From NCBI GenBank assembly GCA_025149285.1, contig CP102274.1:4366001-4430000 (forward strand): 64,000 bases of DNA, given 5' to 3'. Of this stretch, positions 31,118 to 39,267 are shown one piece after another. A program made the translations under genes and the position numbers. Below the pieces are notes generated by a model. That model searched no databases. It was not told where the DNA came from and worked only from the letters and a program-made list of their open reading frames with translations. Source of the stretch: Hungatella hathewayi. GTDB lineage: Bacteria > Bacillota > Clostridia > Lachnospirales > Lachnospiraceae. How positions within the stretch are numbered: position 1 is the first letter of the stretch; every line of letters begins with the position of its first letter.

Positions 31118-31927
31118 TTACTTTCTGTAAACAGCCGGGCACACATACTCAAACAGTTCATGGTTTCTGGGCAGTAATTCCGTATGCCCCACAAACAGAT
31201 AGCCGCCGGGTTTTAATGCCCGGTACAGCTTATCGATCAGTTTCTTTCTTGACTCCTCGTTAAAGTAAATCATCACATTGCGGCACAGGACCAGATCGTA
31301 CTGCCCCAGCCCCACACTGGGCTTCAGCAGATTCATGTGCTGAAACCGGACTTTCTCTCTTATGGCATGGCCGATCTCAAACGAGTTTCCCGACTCGTCC
31401 ATGGCCAGATACTTCTGCTGCCACAGAACCGGAACATTCTCCAGTTCCCTGGCCGGATATCTGCCATTCCGGGCCACAGCCAGGGCCTGCTCCGATATAT
31501 CCGTACCCACGATGGAAAAGGGCGGAAGCCATCTGCCCTGATCCTTATAATCCTGCAAAATCATAGCCAGAGAATAACACTCTTCACCGCTGGAGCATCC
31601 GGCACACCAGATCTGATACGAAAGCCGTCCCCATTCCGGAGTAAGATTGGAAAGTATGTTTTCCCGCAGGAAATCGAAGTGCTTCGGCTCTCTCATAAAG
31701 TATGTATAGTTAGTAGTCAGACGGTTTAGCAGGATGGCCTCAAGCTGCTTTGTCCTGTCCTCTGCCATCTGTCTCATGTATTCTCCCATGGAGATATTAC
31801 CGCGTTTTTCCAGTTCCCCGTTCATTCTGCATTCCGCCAGAATCTTCTTCTTTGACAGATCAATTCCGTACTGGCTGGACATATAGGTCGTTAACTGTGT
31901 AAACTCCTCATTCGTAAACCGTATCAA
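31118..31927 (-). CDS. cheR: Chemotaxis methyltransferase CheR
   Basis: 269 residues. N-terminal helical domain (FTNEEFTQLTTYMSSQYGIDLSKKKI), then the SAM domain with IWCAGCSSGEECYSLAMIL, IVGTDISEQALAVARNG, YDLVLCRNVMIYF and LKPGGYLFVGHTE. It methylates receptor glutamates. TTG 31927 after GGAGGGGGCGCGA is the preferred start; ATG 31966 lies in the preceding gene without a site. Confidence 0.92.
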   Translation of the reverse strand: MIRFTNEEFTQLTTYMSSQYGIDLSKKKILAECRMNGELEKRGNISMGEYMRQMAEDRTKQLEAILLNRLTTNYTYFMREPKHFDFLRENILSNLTPEWGRLSYQIWCAGCSSGEECYSLAMILQDYKDQGRWLPPFSIVGTDISEQALAVARNGRYPARELENVPVLWQQKYLAMDESGNSFEIGHAIREKVRFQHMNLLKPSVGLGQYDLVLCRNVMIYFNEESRKKLIDKLYRALKPGGYLFVGHTELLPRNHELFEYVCPAVYRK

Positions 31928-32228
31928 TCGCGCCCCCTCCGGTAACCTCATCGGCCGCCATTCCATATAAGCTTCCGTCCTCTTTTCTGATCAGTACGAC
32001 ACACGCCGGCGCTTTCTTCGACACCGTTTTCATGCCTTTTTCCGGCCTGAATACAGGAATCAGGCCGCCCGCATGATAAATCATACCCACAATCTTCTCG
32101 GGAGCCCCCGGCACTTCGATCATATCAGGGCACGGAAGAATCACTTCCACCTGTTCTAAAGCCATCAGTTCCCATTGGCCTTCATAATTCAGACACAGAC
32201 TCTCTCTGTCAAGCGTCTCCTGTTCCAC
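31908..32228 (-). CDS. Short CheW-like protein
   Basis: 106 residues with the CheW pattern LALEQVEVILPCPDMIEVPGAPEKIVGMIYHAGGLIPVFRP and a second half CVVLIRKEDGSLYGMAADEV. It is shorter than normal CheW (about 140-160), lacking part of the first strands. Possibly a second coupling protein for another receptor, or partly decayed. Confidence 0.72.
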   Translation of the reverse strand: MEQETLDRESLCLNYEGQWELMALEQVEVILPCPDMIEVPGAPEKIVGMIYHAGGLIPVFRPEKGMKTVSKKAPACVVLIRKEDGSLYGMAADEVTGGGAIDTVYE

Positions 32229-32246
32229 GTGTGCCCCTCCTTTTCT

Positions 32247-34589
32247 TCATTCATCCGTCAGATCCTTGTATTCCTCAATGGGCGCAGGTCTCCCGTACCG
32301 GTAGCCCTGAGCCAGATTACAGCCGATCTCCGTCAGAAACGCCTCGTGCTCTGCCGTCTCTATTCCCTCCGAAATCACCTGAATGTCCAGTTCATGGGCC
32401 AGATGAATCACGTTGGCAATGATGATCTTTTCCCGGTCACTCAGAAGCTTCTGGAAAAATTCCTTATCCAGCTTGATAATATCAACCGGAAGATCCTTGA
32501 GCAGACTCAGCGATGAGTAACCCGTACCAAAATCGTCCATGGACAGGACAAATCCTCTCTCCTTGATTCGTCTTGCCACCTCAAGGATTTCCCCGGGATT
32601 GTTTAAAAATGCATTCTCCGTTATCTCCAGCTCCAGATACCGGCTTTCCACACCGTATTTTCCGGCAATCTGCTCCAGCTCCTCTAAAAAATCAGGCTTC
32701 GTCAAGTGAATTCTGGAGATGTTCACCGCAATGGGATACGGTGTTCTGCCCTTGTCCTTCCAGCTTTTAATCAGCCTGCAGACTCTCTCAAACACGTATA
32801 AATCCAGTTCCGTAATAAAGCCGTTTTTCTCAAACAGCGGGATAAACTCGTCGGGTGGAATCATCTGGCCTTCCGGCAGCTTCCATCGTACCAGCGCCTC
32901 AAACCCGATACAGCGCTTTCGGGGCAGATCCACCTTGGGCTGGTAATAAACCACGAATTCCTCATTATCCGCCGCACTCTTCATACGAAATGCAAGCTCC
33001 CGTTCCTTTGCGAACTTGCGTTCCGCCTCCCTGTTATAAAAACTGTATATACTTTTATGGTAATCCTTTAATGCCTTTCTGGCCATATTGGCATGGTCTA
33101 CCAGGATCGACATATCCGTGTCTCCAGGCTCCACCAGGCACACGCCCATGATACAGCTGATCGAAAAATCCTTTTTCTCTTCCCGCGGAATCTGTTCCAC
33201 CCGCCGCAGCAGCTGGTCCAGACGGTGCTGCAGGCCATTAACCGTCTGATATTCCAGAAGCAGTGCGAATTTATCAGCTTCAATTCTGGCAAAGCACTCC
33301 CCTCCGCCGGTAAAATGATTGAGCAGAGAACTGATGCCCACCAGAATATCATTCCCCGTCTCGTAGCTGTAATTGGCATTAATCACCTTGAAATTTTTAA
33401 TATCCATGGTAACAACCGCCTGTAAAAGCGGCGCTCTCTTCAGGCGCTTTCGCCCCTCGCTTAAGAACCGGTTGTAATTCCATGCCTCTGTCAGCCGGTC
33501 ATGGTCTATCAGAATCTGTGCGAAGCGCTGAAAACGGCATTCCAGAATACGGGCTGCCAGGACCCGCCCGGCCAGCGCAAAGGTCATGGTCTCCTCCAGC
33601 GTCCAGAGCCGCTCCTTTTTGCTGTCGTTCACACTGATATATCCGATATAATCCCCGTTTTCCATAATCGGGAACTGCATCAGGGCTCTCGTTTTTCTCA
33701 GTTTCTGGCGCTCCGCAATGACGGGATCCAAAATCTCCAGTTCACAGATCCGGTTGCAGGCCAGCACTTCCCGGTTCCGGAACAAATCCAGATACCGGTC
33801 TACGATAAGTCCCGGAGCTGTCTTCAAATGGTCGTTGCGGACCATCGGCTTCTCTTCCCTCCAGGAAAAGGATATCTCATAGTCCTTTCCCCCTGATTTG
33901 CGCTCCAGAATATAGGCTTCGCCGCATCCGTAATATGCGCAGATCCGTTCCAGTCCCTTTTCAATGGAGCACTCCTTTTTTCCGGGCAGAAGCTGATCCA
34001 TCATGATGCGGACAAACTCCATATCGGCTTTTCCGCTGTCTTCTATGTATTCAGGAACAGGACGGATCAAACAGCCTTTCGCCGCATGCATTTCTGCCGC
34101 TGTCTCCTCTCCATCCCCGCGTTCACACTCCTCAGCAAAACAGAAAGGCCTTTTCTCCCGTTTCGCATGCGCCAGAGCCGCCAGCGCCCTCTCGCGAAGC
34201 AGCTCGTAAGTCTCCTCCCGGCCGTCTGTCAGTACACCTCCAGCGGTTACAGAAAGGCCTGCGAAACGCTCCAGGCACTCCCTGACACTGTTCATGGAAG
34301 TAAGCGCGTCTTCCCGGCTGCGGCATCCCAGAAGAAAGATGAGGAAACAGTCTTCTCCCACTCTCGCCACAAGATCTGTCCGCCTCAGGGTACACTGCAG
34401 CAGAAAGGCCGCCTGCTTTACAGAAGCTTCTGAAAGTTTTGTCCCTCCATTTGCCGCCTCCAGAAAAAAAAGGCCATCGCCTCCCCAGTGTTCTGTATCT
34501 TTTAAGTATTCGCTAATCATCACTTCAGCCGAAGCCTCTGTCCACGTATTGGTCAGACGGTCCAGCCGTTCTTCTCTGTTTGAAACCAT
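32247..34589 (-). CDS. Degenerate GGDEF x2 - EAL c-di-GMP phosphodiesterase
   Basis: 780 residues. An N-terminal GGDEF-like domain has ARVGEDCFLI at the active site, a GAF-like middle follows, and a second GGDEF-like domain has ARIEADKFALL; neither can make c-di-GMP. The C-terminal EAL domain keeps FEALVRWK, LELEITENAF, SMDDFGTGYSS, DIIKLDK, SEGIET and QGYRYGRP, so phosphodiesterase activity is likely. Opposed to the REC-GGDEF protein of the same operon. Confidence 0.92.
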   Translation of the reverse strand: MVSNREERLDRLTNTWTEASAEVMISEYLKDTEHWGGDGLFFLEAANGGTKLSEASVKQAAFLLQCTLRRTDLVARVGEDCFLIFLLGCRSREDALTSMNSVRECLERFAGLSVTAGGVLTDGREETYELLRERALAALAHAKREKRPFCFAEECERGDGEETAAEMHAAKGCLIRPVPEYIEDSGKADMEFVRIMMDQLLPGKKECSIEKGLERICAYYGCGEAYILERKSGGKDYEISFSWREEKPMVRNDHLKTAPGLIVDRYLDLFRNREVLACNRICELEILDPVIAERQKLRKTRALMQFPIMENGDYIGYISVNDSKKERLWTLEETMTFALAGRVLAARILECRFQRFAQILIDHDRLTEAWNYNRFLSEGRKRLKRAPLLQAVVTMDIKNFKVINANYSYETGNDILVGISSLLNHFTGGGECFARIEADKFALLLEYQTVNGLQHRLDQLLRRVEQIPREEKKDFSISCIMGVCLVEPGDTDMSILVDHANMARKALKDYHKSIYSFYNREAERKFAKERELAFRMKSAADNEEFVVYYQPKVDLPRKRCIGFEALVRWKLPEGQMIPPDEFIPLFEKNGFITELDLYVFERVCRLIKSWKDKGRTPYPIAVNISRIHLTKPDFLEELEQIAGKYGVESRYLELEITENAFLNNPGEILEVARRIKERGFVLSMDDFGTGYSSLSLLKDLPVDIIKLDKEFFQKLLSDREKIIIANVIHLAHELDIQVISEGIETAEHEAFLTEIGCNLAQGYRYGRPAPIEEYKDLTDE

Positions 34590-34596
34590 GACCCGT

Positions 34597-34992
34597 TTAA
34601 TCCCTCTCTTTATTCAAAAACCGCTCTATATCCATCACGAAGGCCCAGCATCCGGAGGAATCAAGATACACTGCCTGCGTCAAAAAATCGTTTTTCTCTC
34701 CGGTCACATCCTCCGGAAGCTTAAATATTCTTGTGTCAGGAACCTCAAACACACCAGCCACGCGGTCTGCCAGAATGGCCGGAAGAGAGTCCTCCGCATC
34801 TAAAAGGACCGCATACTCCTGTTCCCTGCTGTCGCCCCAGAAGGCTCCAACGGAATAAATCTCAGCCTCGCACCCCTCAAAAACAATCGTCTTCTCCTGT
34901 CCCGCATTTCCCTGAACAATATGGCGTACCAGCTTCAGCGGAATCAAAAAAAAAGCGCCCTTTGACTCAAAACATAAAAATGTCTCCATCAT
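34597..34992 (-). CDS. CheW-like protein, first gene of the chemosensory operon
   Basis: 131 residues with strands typical of CheW domains (TFLCFESKGAFFLIPLKLVRHIVQGN, EYAVLLDAEDSLPAILADRVAGVFEVP, FVMDIERFL) but low similarity. The double ATG at 34992 lies six bases after AGGAGG; the ATG at 35019 has none. It may couple a receptor not encoded here. Confidence 0.65.
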   Translation of the reverse strand: MMETFLCFESKGAFFLIPLKLVRHIVQGNAGQEKTIVFEGCEAEIYSVGAFWGDSREQEYAVLLDAEDSLPAILADRVAGVFEVPDTRIFKLPEDVTGEKNDFLTQAVYLDSSGCWAFVMDIERFLNKERD

Positions 34993-35037
34993 AAGGCACC
35001 TCCTTCGCATTTTTCTCACTTGAGTATACTATTTATT

Positions 35038-35066
35038 ATATTATCGTATCCTGCTTGAAAAAGCAA
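35038..35066 (-). promoter_or_regulatory. Possible promoter of the chemosensory operon
   Basis: Minus-strand TTGCTT (35066-35061), 17 bases, TAATAT (35043-35038), about 45 bases upstream of the first gene. The -35 part also forms a small hairpin with its surroundings. Confidence 0.4.
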
Positions 35067-35071
35067 GGTAA

Positions 35072-35485
35072 TTACACCTCTTTTGCTTCCAGCAGCCAGC
35101 CTTCCAGACTGAGTTTAAAGCGCCTCATAAAAAGGTGTGAAATCCACAGAACCGAAATAACGGCAACTGCCGCCATCACCAGGATAAATGATCCAAATCC
35201 CATCCATCTGTCATATGATGTCACAAGTACCAGGGAAGCCAGAATTGTCAATATACTGACCGCCGCGATCTTTCGGTCTGCACGCATCTTCTCCCACCGG
35301 TTTCTGACCAGACGTTCCTTTCGTATCTCCTCCGGTTCCGGGCCGGACAGTTCATCCTTCACTCTTTCGAGGGTTTCCTCATAAATCTTCCTGGCATCTT
35401 TTTCACAGTATTCAGAACAATTCTTCTTAATTTCCTTTAATCCGTTCCATATAATCTTCATGATATCCTTTGCCGACGTAAACAT
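35072..35485 (-). CDS. Two-pass membrane protein of unknown function
   Basis: 137 residues. Residues 1-70 are a charged helical domain (KEIKKNCSEYCEKDARKIYEETLERVKDELSG). They are followed by two membrane helices (IAAVSILTILASLVLVTS and FGSFILVMAAVAVISVLWISHLF) and a cytoplasmic tail. The C-terminal plan resembles DUF6097/SdpI-like small membrane proteins only loosely. No function assigned. Confidence 0.7.
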   Translation of the reverse strand: MFTSAKDIMKIIWNGLKEIKKNCSEYCEKDARKIYEETLERVKDELSGPEPEEIRKERLVRNRWEKMRADRKIAAVSILTILASLVLVTSYDRWMGFGSFILVMAAVAVISVLWISHLFMRRFKLSLEGWLLEAKEV

Positions 35486-35640
35486 GTCTACCCTCCTTTT
35501 GTTCTATCATACAACAAATTACCATAAAAAGGAATCACAAACAGACCAACTGGTAAATAATTCCATGATGTCCCAATCATACTGCATATTTCCATTTTGA
35601 AGACCATATGAATATAGAAATCCTGTTTTATGGAGCCATT

Positions 35641-36291
35641 ATGCAGATCATTACCCAACGAGTACTGTCGGATACCGTATACAGCAAAGGGACTGCCGTA
35701 CTCACTTATACGATCCGTTATCCTTACTTCACAACTACCTGCTCCGAGTCAGCCGCCTTAAGCATCAATGCGTTCTATTCTGCTGCCGCGAAAAAGACGG
35801 AGGAGTACTGCCATACAGTTCTGGCTTCCCAGGCCTCCGTTCAGGCAGAATACGCCCAAAAAGACAACTATCCTTTTTTCGGATATGAGTTCATAAGCGC
35901 TTATACCGTCACCTGGAATTCCGGCTGCATGACAAGCCTTTACACTGACCAGTATACGTATACCGGAGGCGCTCACGGAAGTACGATCCGGACCTCGGAC
36001 ACCTGGGATTTCAGCAGCGGCCGATACTTAACGCTGGCCGATTTCTATCCTCACAATCCTTCTTACCGGGAGGGCATCTACAGAAATCTGGAACAACAGG
36101 TAAAGGAACGGGAGAAAGAATCATCCTCCACCTATTTCGACGATTATTCTTCTCTGATTCGATCCACCTTTAAACCGGAAAATTTCTTTGTAACTCCCAA
36201 GGGAATTGTCATCTATTTCCAGCAGTACGACATTGCCCCCTACTCAACCGGAATCCCCGAATTTCTGATTCCATTTAAAAGGAACCGGTAA
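35641..36291 (+). CDS. DUF3298 (RsiV-like) domain protein
   Basis: 216 residues. Contains ITQRVLSDTVYSKGTAVLTYTIRYPYF, a YTDQYTYTGGAHGSTIRTSDTWDFSSGRYLTLADFY block and the end YFQQYDIAPYSTGIPEFLIPF, which match the DUF4163/DUF3298 pair found in the lysozyme-binding anti-sigma RsiV. No signal peptide or membrane segment is seen, so it is cytoplasmic or the start is misread. ATG 35641 follows GGAG; another in-frame ATG is at 35608. A weak GGCCGG stem with a T-run follows the stop. Confidence 0.75.
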   Translation: MQIITQRVLSDTVYSKGTAVLTYTIRYPYFTTTCSESAALSINAFYSAAAKKTEEYCHTVLASQASVQAEYAQKDNYPFFGYEFISAYTVTWNSGCMTSLYTDQYTYTGGAHGSTIRTSDTWDFSSGRYLTLADFYPHNPSYREGIYRNLEQQVKEREKESSSTYFDDYSSLIRSTFKPENFFVTPKGIVIYFQQYDIAPYSTGIPEFLIPFKRNR

Positions 36292-36377
36292 TGGCCGGAA
36301 TCCCCGGCAAATGGTGCGTTTTCCAGGTGCCTCTCCTCCGGCCGGATTCATTTTTTTATTTTTCTTTCATTTTCTGC

Positions 36378-36406
36378 TTGCAAATTCTGCCAAAAAGTGT
36401 TATCAT
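36378..36406 (+). promoter_or_regulatory. Promoter of tRNA-Pro
   Basis: TTGCAA (36378-36383), 17 bases, TATCAT (36401-36406), 30 bases before the tRNA. Confidence 0.7.
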
Positions 36407-36436
36407 ATGATTCGTTCGCTTCTAAGCGTATCATAT

Positions 36437-36510
36437 CGAGGCGTGGCTCAGTTTGGTAGAGCGCTGCGTTCGGGACGCAGAGGCCGCAAGTTCGAATCTT
36501 GTCGCCTCGA
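36437..36510 (+). tRNA. tRNA-Pro (CGG)
   Basis: A 74-base cloverleaf: acceptor CGAGGCG/CGCCTCG, anticodon stem CTGCG/CGCAG around TTCGGGA, T-loop TTCGAAT, discriminator A. CCA is not encoded. The anticodon CGG reads CCG codons. Confidence 0.97.
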
Positions 36511-36513
36511 TGA

Positions 36514-36556
36514 TAAAAAGTGCGGGATATCTCTATGAGAATCCTGCACTTTTTTA
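36514..36556 (+). terminator. Terminator after tRNA-Pro
   Basis: AAAAGTGCGGGAT pairs with ATCCTGCACTTTTTT around a short loop, with a T-run. Confidence 0.8.
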
Positions 36557-36664
36557 TGTTTGCTGTACTTATTATGATACTCAGTTCATCATGCTCATAT
36601 CGGTTCTATTGCAGGCTAAAATTTCAAAAAACAGAAAAATCAGAAAAAAAGTGCAAATTAGTGA

Positions 36665-36693
36665 TTGCAAATTTTTTATCTTTTTGCTATAAT
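36665..36693 (+). promoter_or_regulatory. Promoter of tRNA-Ala
   Basis: TTGCAA (36665-36670), 17 bases, TATAAT (36688-36693), ten bases before the tRNA. Confidence 0.85.
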
Positions 36694-36702
36694 AGCGGAC
36701 AT

Positions 36703-36775
<73 letters not shown>

Positions 36776-36781
36776 TGAGTC

Positions 36782-36828
36782 TTATGCTGGAAGTCCTGTT
36801 CTTACAAGATTTCCAGCATATTTTTTTG
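36782..36828 (+). terminator. Terminator after tRNA-Ala
   Basis: ATGCTGGAA pairs with TTCCAGCAT, followed by ATTTTTTTG. Confidence 0.8.
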
Positions 36829-36877
36829 TTTAAACCCGTACTTATCCTGCCTTAGCAAAGATGATCCACATGCAGTT

Positions 36878-37426
36878 CTATCTTCCGCCATCTCCGTAAT
36901 ACCGTTCTGCTTCCTCCCAGATCTTCCGCCATTCCTCTGATTCCGGTTCCCCCAGATTATACGTTTCCAGATCTTCACTCAGCGGATACGCATTCCGGAA
37001 TACCTGGACAATGGCTTCATCCCTGCTGATCAGCAGTGTAAGCGTACTGTCCCACGCCACGATCTCAAGTTCTGCCAGCGGATGCTGAATCGAGACCGGA
37101 TTCTTCCAGAAACCATCGTAACCATCCGCATACGGCAGTCCATGACTCAGTACCTCCTGCAATGATATCTCTCTCTTAAATCCCGACAGGACACCCCAGT
37201 ACCACGGAAAATTCTGCTGATGGACAATCTCATCAAGCCGTTCCCCCGGCACCCAGAAGAAAGCCTCCCTGCCTTGATTCCCGCTATACGGTTCCAGAAG
37301 TTCCGGAACATTTTCATAATCCGTTATCAGCCAGTTATGCTCCGTAACTGCCGGTTGAATCGCAGAAAACGCCCCGGAAAGACAGGAATAAGCCGTCTCC
37401 CCCTTTCGCAGAATGACGCCTTTCAT
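36878..37426 (-). CDS. Protein of unknown function
   Basis: 182 residues, soluble, rich in aromatic residues and acidic at the end (LGEPESEEWRKIWEEAERYYGDGGR). AGGAGGGTGCA precedes the ATG. It lies 15 bases downstream of the macrodomain gene and may be co-transcribed with it. No motif recognised. Confidence 0.7.
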   Translation of the reverse strand: MKGVILRKGETAYSCLSGAFSAIQPAVTEHNWLITDYENVPELLEPYSGNQGREAFFWVPGERLDEIVHQQNFPWYWGVLSGFKREISLQEVLSHGLPYADGYDGFWKNPVSIQHPLAELEIVAWDSTLTLLISRDEAIVQVFRNAYPLSEDLETYNLGEPESEEWRKIWEEAERYYGDGGR

Positions 37427-37441
37427 TGCACCCTCCTTCCA

Positions 37442-38239
37442 TCACTTCAAAAGTCTTCGGTAAATTGCCATATCTTTGTCGGTATAGACATCAAAAATAA
37501 CCTGCCGGACCGACTCATTCTGCTCTAAGAAACCGGCAACCGTCTCCACCGCAATTTCAGCTGCCCTCTCCTGCGGGAAACGGAACACGCCTGTTGAGAT
37601 ACAGCAAAAAGCAACTGAGGTTATATGATTTTCCGCAGCCAGCTCCAGACAGGATCTGTAACAGTCCGCTAACATCCGGCAGTCGGTTCTTTGCAGAGGA
37701 CCGGTGATGACCGGGCCGACGGTATGCAGAATAAAATCACACGGCAGATTAAAGCCAGGTGTCAGCTTTGCACTCCCGGCCGGCTCCTCGCAGCCCTGAG
37801 CTTCCATGATCTCATTGCAGGTAAGCCGCAGCTGAATTCCCGCACAGGTATGGATGATGTTGTCGATACAGGAGTGGCAGGGCCGGAAACAGCCCAGCAG
37901 CGCGCGGTTGGCTGCATTTACAATCGCACCTGTCTTAAGCCGTGTGATATCCCCCTGCCAGAGGCAGATACGGCTGTTCCCCTTCACAGGAGCCAGATCC
38001 GCCCCATCCAGTATGCCGCGTGCGGCATTCTCCTCAGACAGATACATATCCTGAACTGCTAAAAAATCCGAAGAAGCCGGCATCGGAGGCCTTACATTCA
38101 TCAGGGAACGCAGGAGCCGTTTCTGTTCCGCCCCCTCCTCCGGTATCACAATGCCGCGGTACTGAGGCATCTCCCTCTGCATGGTCCGGATCAGATATAT
38201 GCAGCGCTCTTCCTGGGTCATATCGTTCTTATCTTTCAT
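37442..38239 (-). CDS. Zinc-type macrodomain ADP-ribosyl hydrolase
   Basis: 265 residues. After a ~90-residue helical N-terminus comes a macrodomain: ICLWQGDITRLKTGAIVNAANRALLGCFRPCHSCIDNIIHTCAG (the zinc-binding insertion), then CDFILHTVGP and VAFCCISTGVFRFPQERAAEIAVETV. This is the family paired with class M sirtuins, which removes ADP-ribose from proteins. ATG 38239 follows GGAGG at eight bases, one base after the sirtuin stop. A longer frame from 38293 lies inside the sirtuin gene. Confidence 0.92.
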   Translation of the reverse strand: MKDKNDMTQEERCIYLIRTMQREMPQYRGIVIPEEGAEQKRLLRSLMNVRPPMPASSDFLAVQDMYLSEENAARGILDGADLAPVKGNSRICLWQGDITRLKTGAIVNAANRALLGCFRPCHSCIDNIIHTCAGIQLRLTCNEIMEAQGCEEPAGSAKLTPGFNLPCDFILHTVGPVITGPLQRTDCRMLADCYRSCLELAAENHITSVAFCCISTGVFRFPQERAAEIAVETVAGFLEQNESVRQVIFDVYTDKDMAIYRRLLK

Positions 38240-38240
38240 A

Positions 38241-39080
38241 TCACAGCCCTCCTCTGACCGCTTCGAGCGCTTTTGCAAGGTCCATATCGACATAGATGGA
38301 TTTCTCTCTGATCTCTTCCGGTCCCCAGGCTTCTCCCTGGTTGATACAGATGTAGGAACCGTTCTTCTCCCTGTCTGTCATCTGCCAGAACGGATATTTA
38401 ATGATTCCCGGAGTATTCATACCGACTCCCAGTTCCAGAAATACAATCTTCTTATTCCGGTTGTTTCTTATAAAGCTGCTGTATCCGGCACATGCGCGCT
38501 CCCAGGCCTCATCCTCCACAAAGAATCTGTCGCACCGCAGATTGACTTCCATCTCTCCGCCGCAGACCGGGCATTTCGGTACCAGCTCTGTTGGTATTCT
38601 TAAATTTTCCTGCCGGGCCACCATGGCCCTGACGTCTTTCTCATTATCGTACAGCTGTCTGTGACAGGCCTTTTTGCACTGAAACAGGCCGTAATCACCC
38701 TGAACTGCAAAGATCCTCTCCTCCGGGAATCCTGCCATCTGAAACTGATGATCCACATTCGTCGTCAGAATAAAGTAATTCCTGTCCTTTACCAGCTGAA
38801 GCAAATCCAGATAGGGCTTTCCGATCCGGACGTCATAGCGGTTATAATAGATATGTCTGCTCCAGTACGCCCACTTCTCCTCCTGTGTGGAAAACGGATA
38901 AAAACCGGCGGAATACATATCTGTCATTCCGTAGTGCTCAATAAAATCTCCGAATTTCTCATGAAACCGACGGCCTGCATATGTGAGACCGGCGGCGGCA
39001 GACATACCGGAACCGGCTCCGACAACCACCGCCTCTGCTTCCCTTAGAAGTGTTCTCACCGCGGACAGCGTTTCATTCAT
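38241..39080 (-). CDS. Class M sirtuin (SirTM) protein ADP-ribosyltransferase
   Basis: 279 residues. EAVVVGAGSGMSAAAGLTYAG is the NAD-binding sirtuin motif, FILTTNVDHQF the active-site region, and KKACHR with CPVCGGEM the zinc site; FLELGVGMNTPGIIKYPFW follows. The catalytic sirtuin His is replaced (TNVDHQFQMAG.. ..QGDYGLFQC), as in ADP-ribosylating SirTMs. It modifies lipoylated carrier proteins in studied species. ATG 39080 has AAAGGAGGGG upstream; the longer frame to 39200 lies over its promoter. Confidence 0.9.
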   Translation of the reverse strand: MNETLSAVRTLLREAEAVVVGAGSGMSAAAGLTYAGRRFHEKFGDFIEHYGMTDMYSAGFYPFSTQEEKWAYWSRHIYYNRYDVRIGKPYLDLLQLVKDRNYFILTTNVDHQFQMAGFPEERIFAVQGDYGLFQCKKACHRQLYDNEKDVRAMVARQENLRIPTELVPKCPVCGGEMEVNLRCDRFFVEDEAWERACAGYSSFIRNNRNKKIVFLELGVGMNTPGIIKYPFWQMTDREKNGSYICINQGEAWGPEEIREKSIYVDMDLAKALEAVRGGL

Positions 39081-39144
39081 GGTATCCCCTCCTTTTGCCT
39101 TCTCACAGGAAATCTTTGATACAAACTCCTGTGCTCCTGTCTGA

Positions 39145-39173
39145 ATTATAAACCGCTGCAGTCTCCAGGGCAA
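39145..39173 (-). promoter_or_regulatory. Promoter of the SirTM-macrodomain operon
   Basis: Minus-strand TTGCCC (39173-39168), 17 bases, TATAAT (39150-39145), about 65 bases before the SirTM start. Confidence 0.7.
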
Positions 39174-39267
39174 GAACGCACAAAAAAGTGGGATACGCAC
39201 CTGTCAGTTACTTAGTGTCAAACAGATACCATTATAGCTGTCATCAATATCCAGATTGCCAGCCTCC

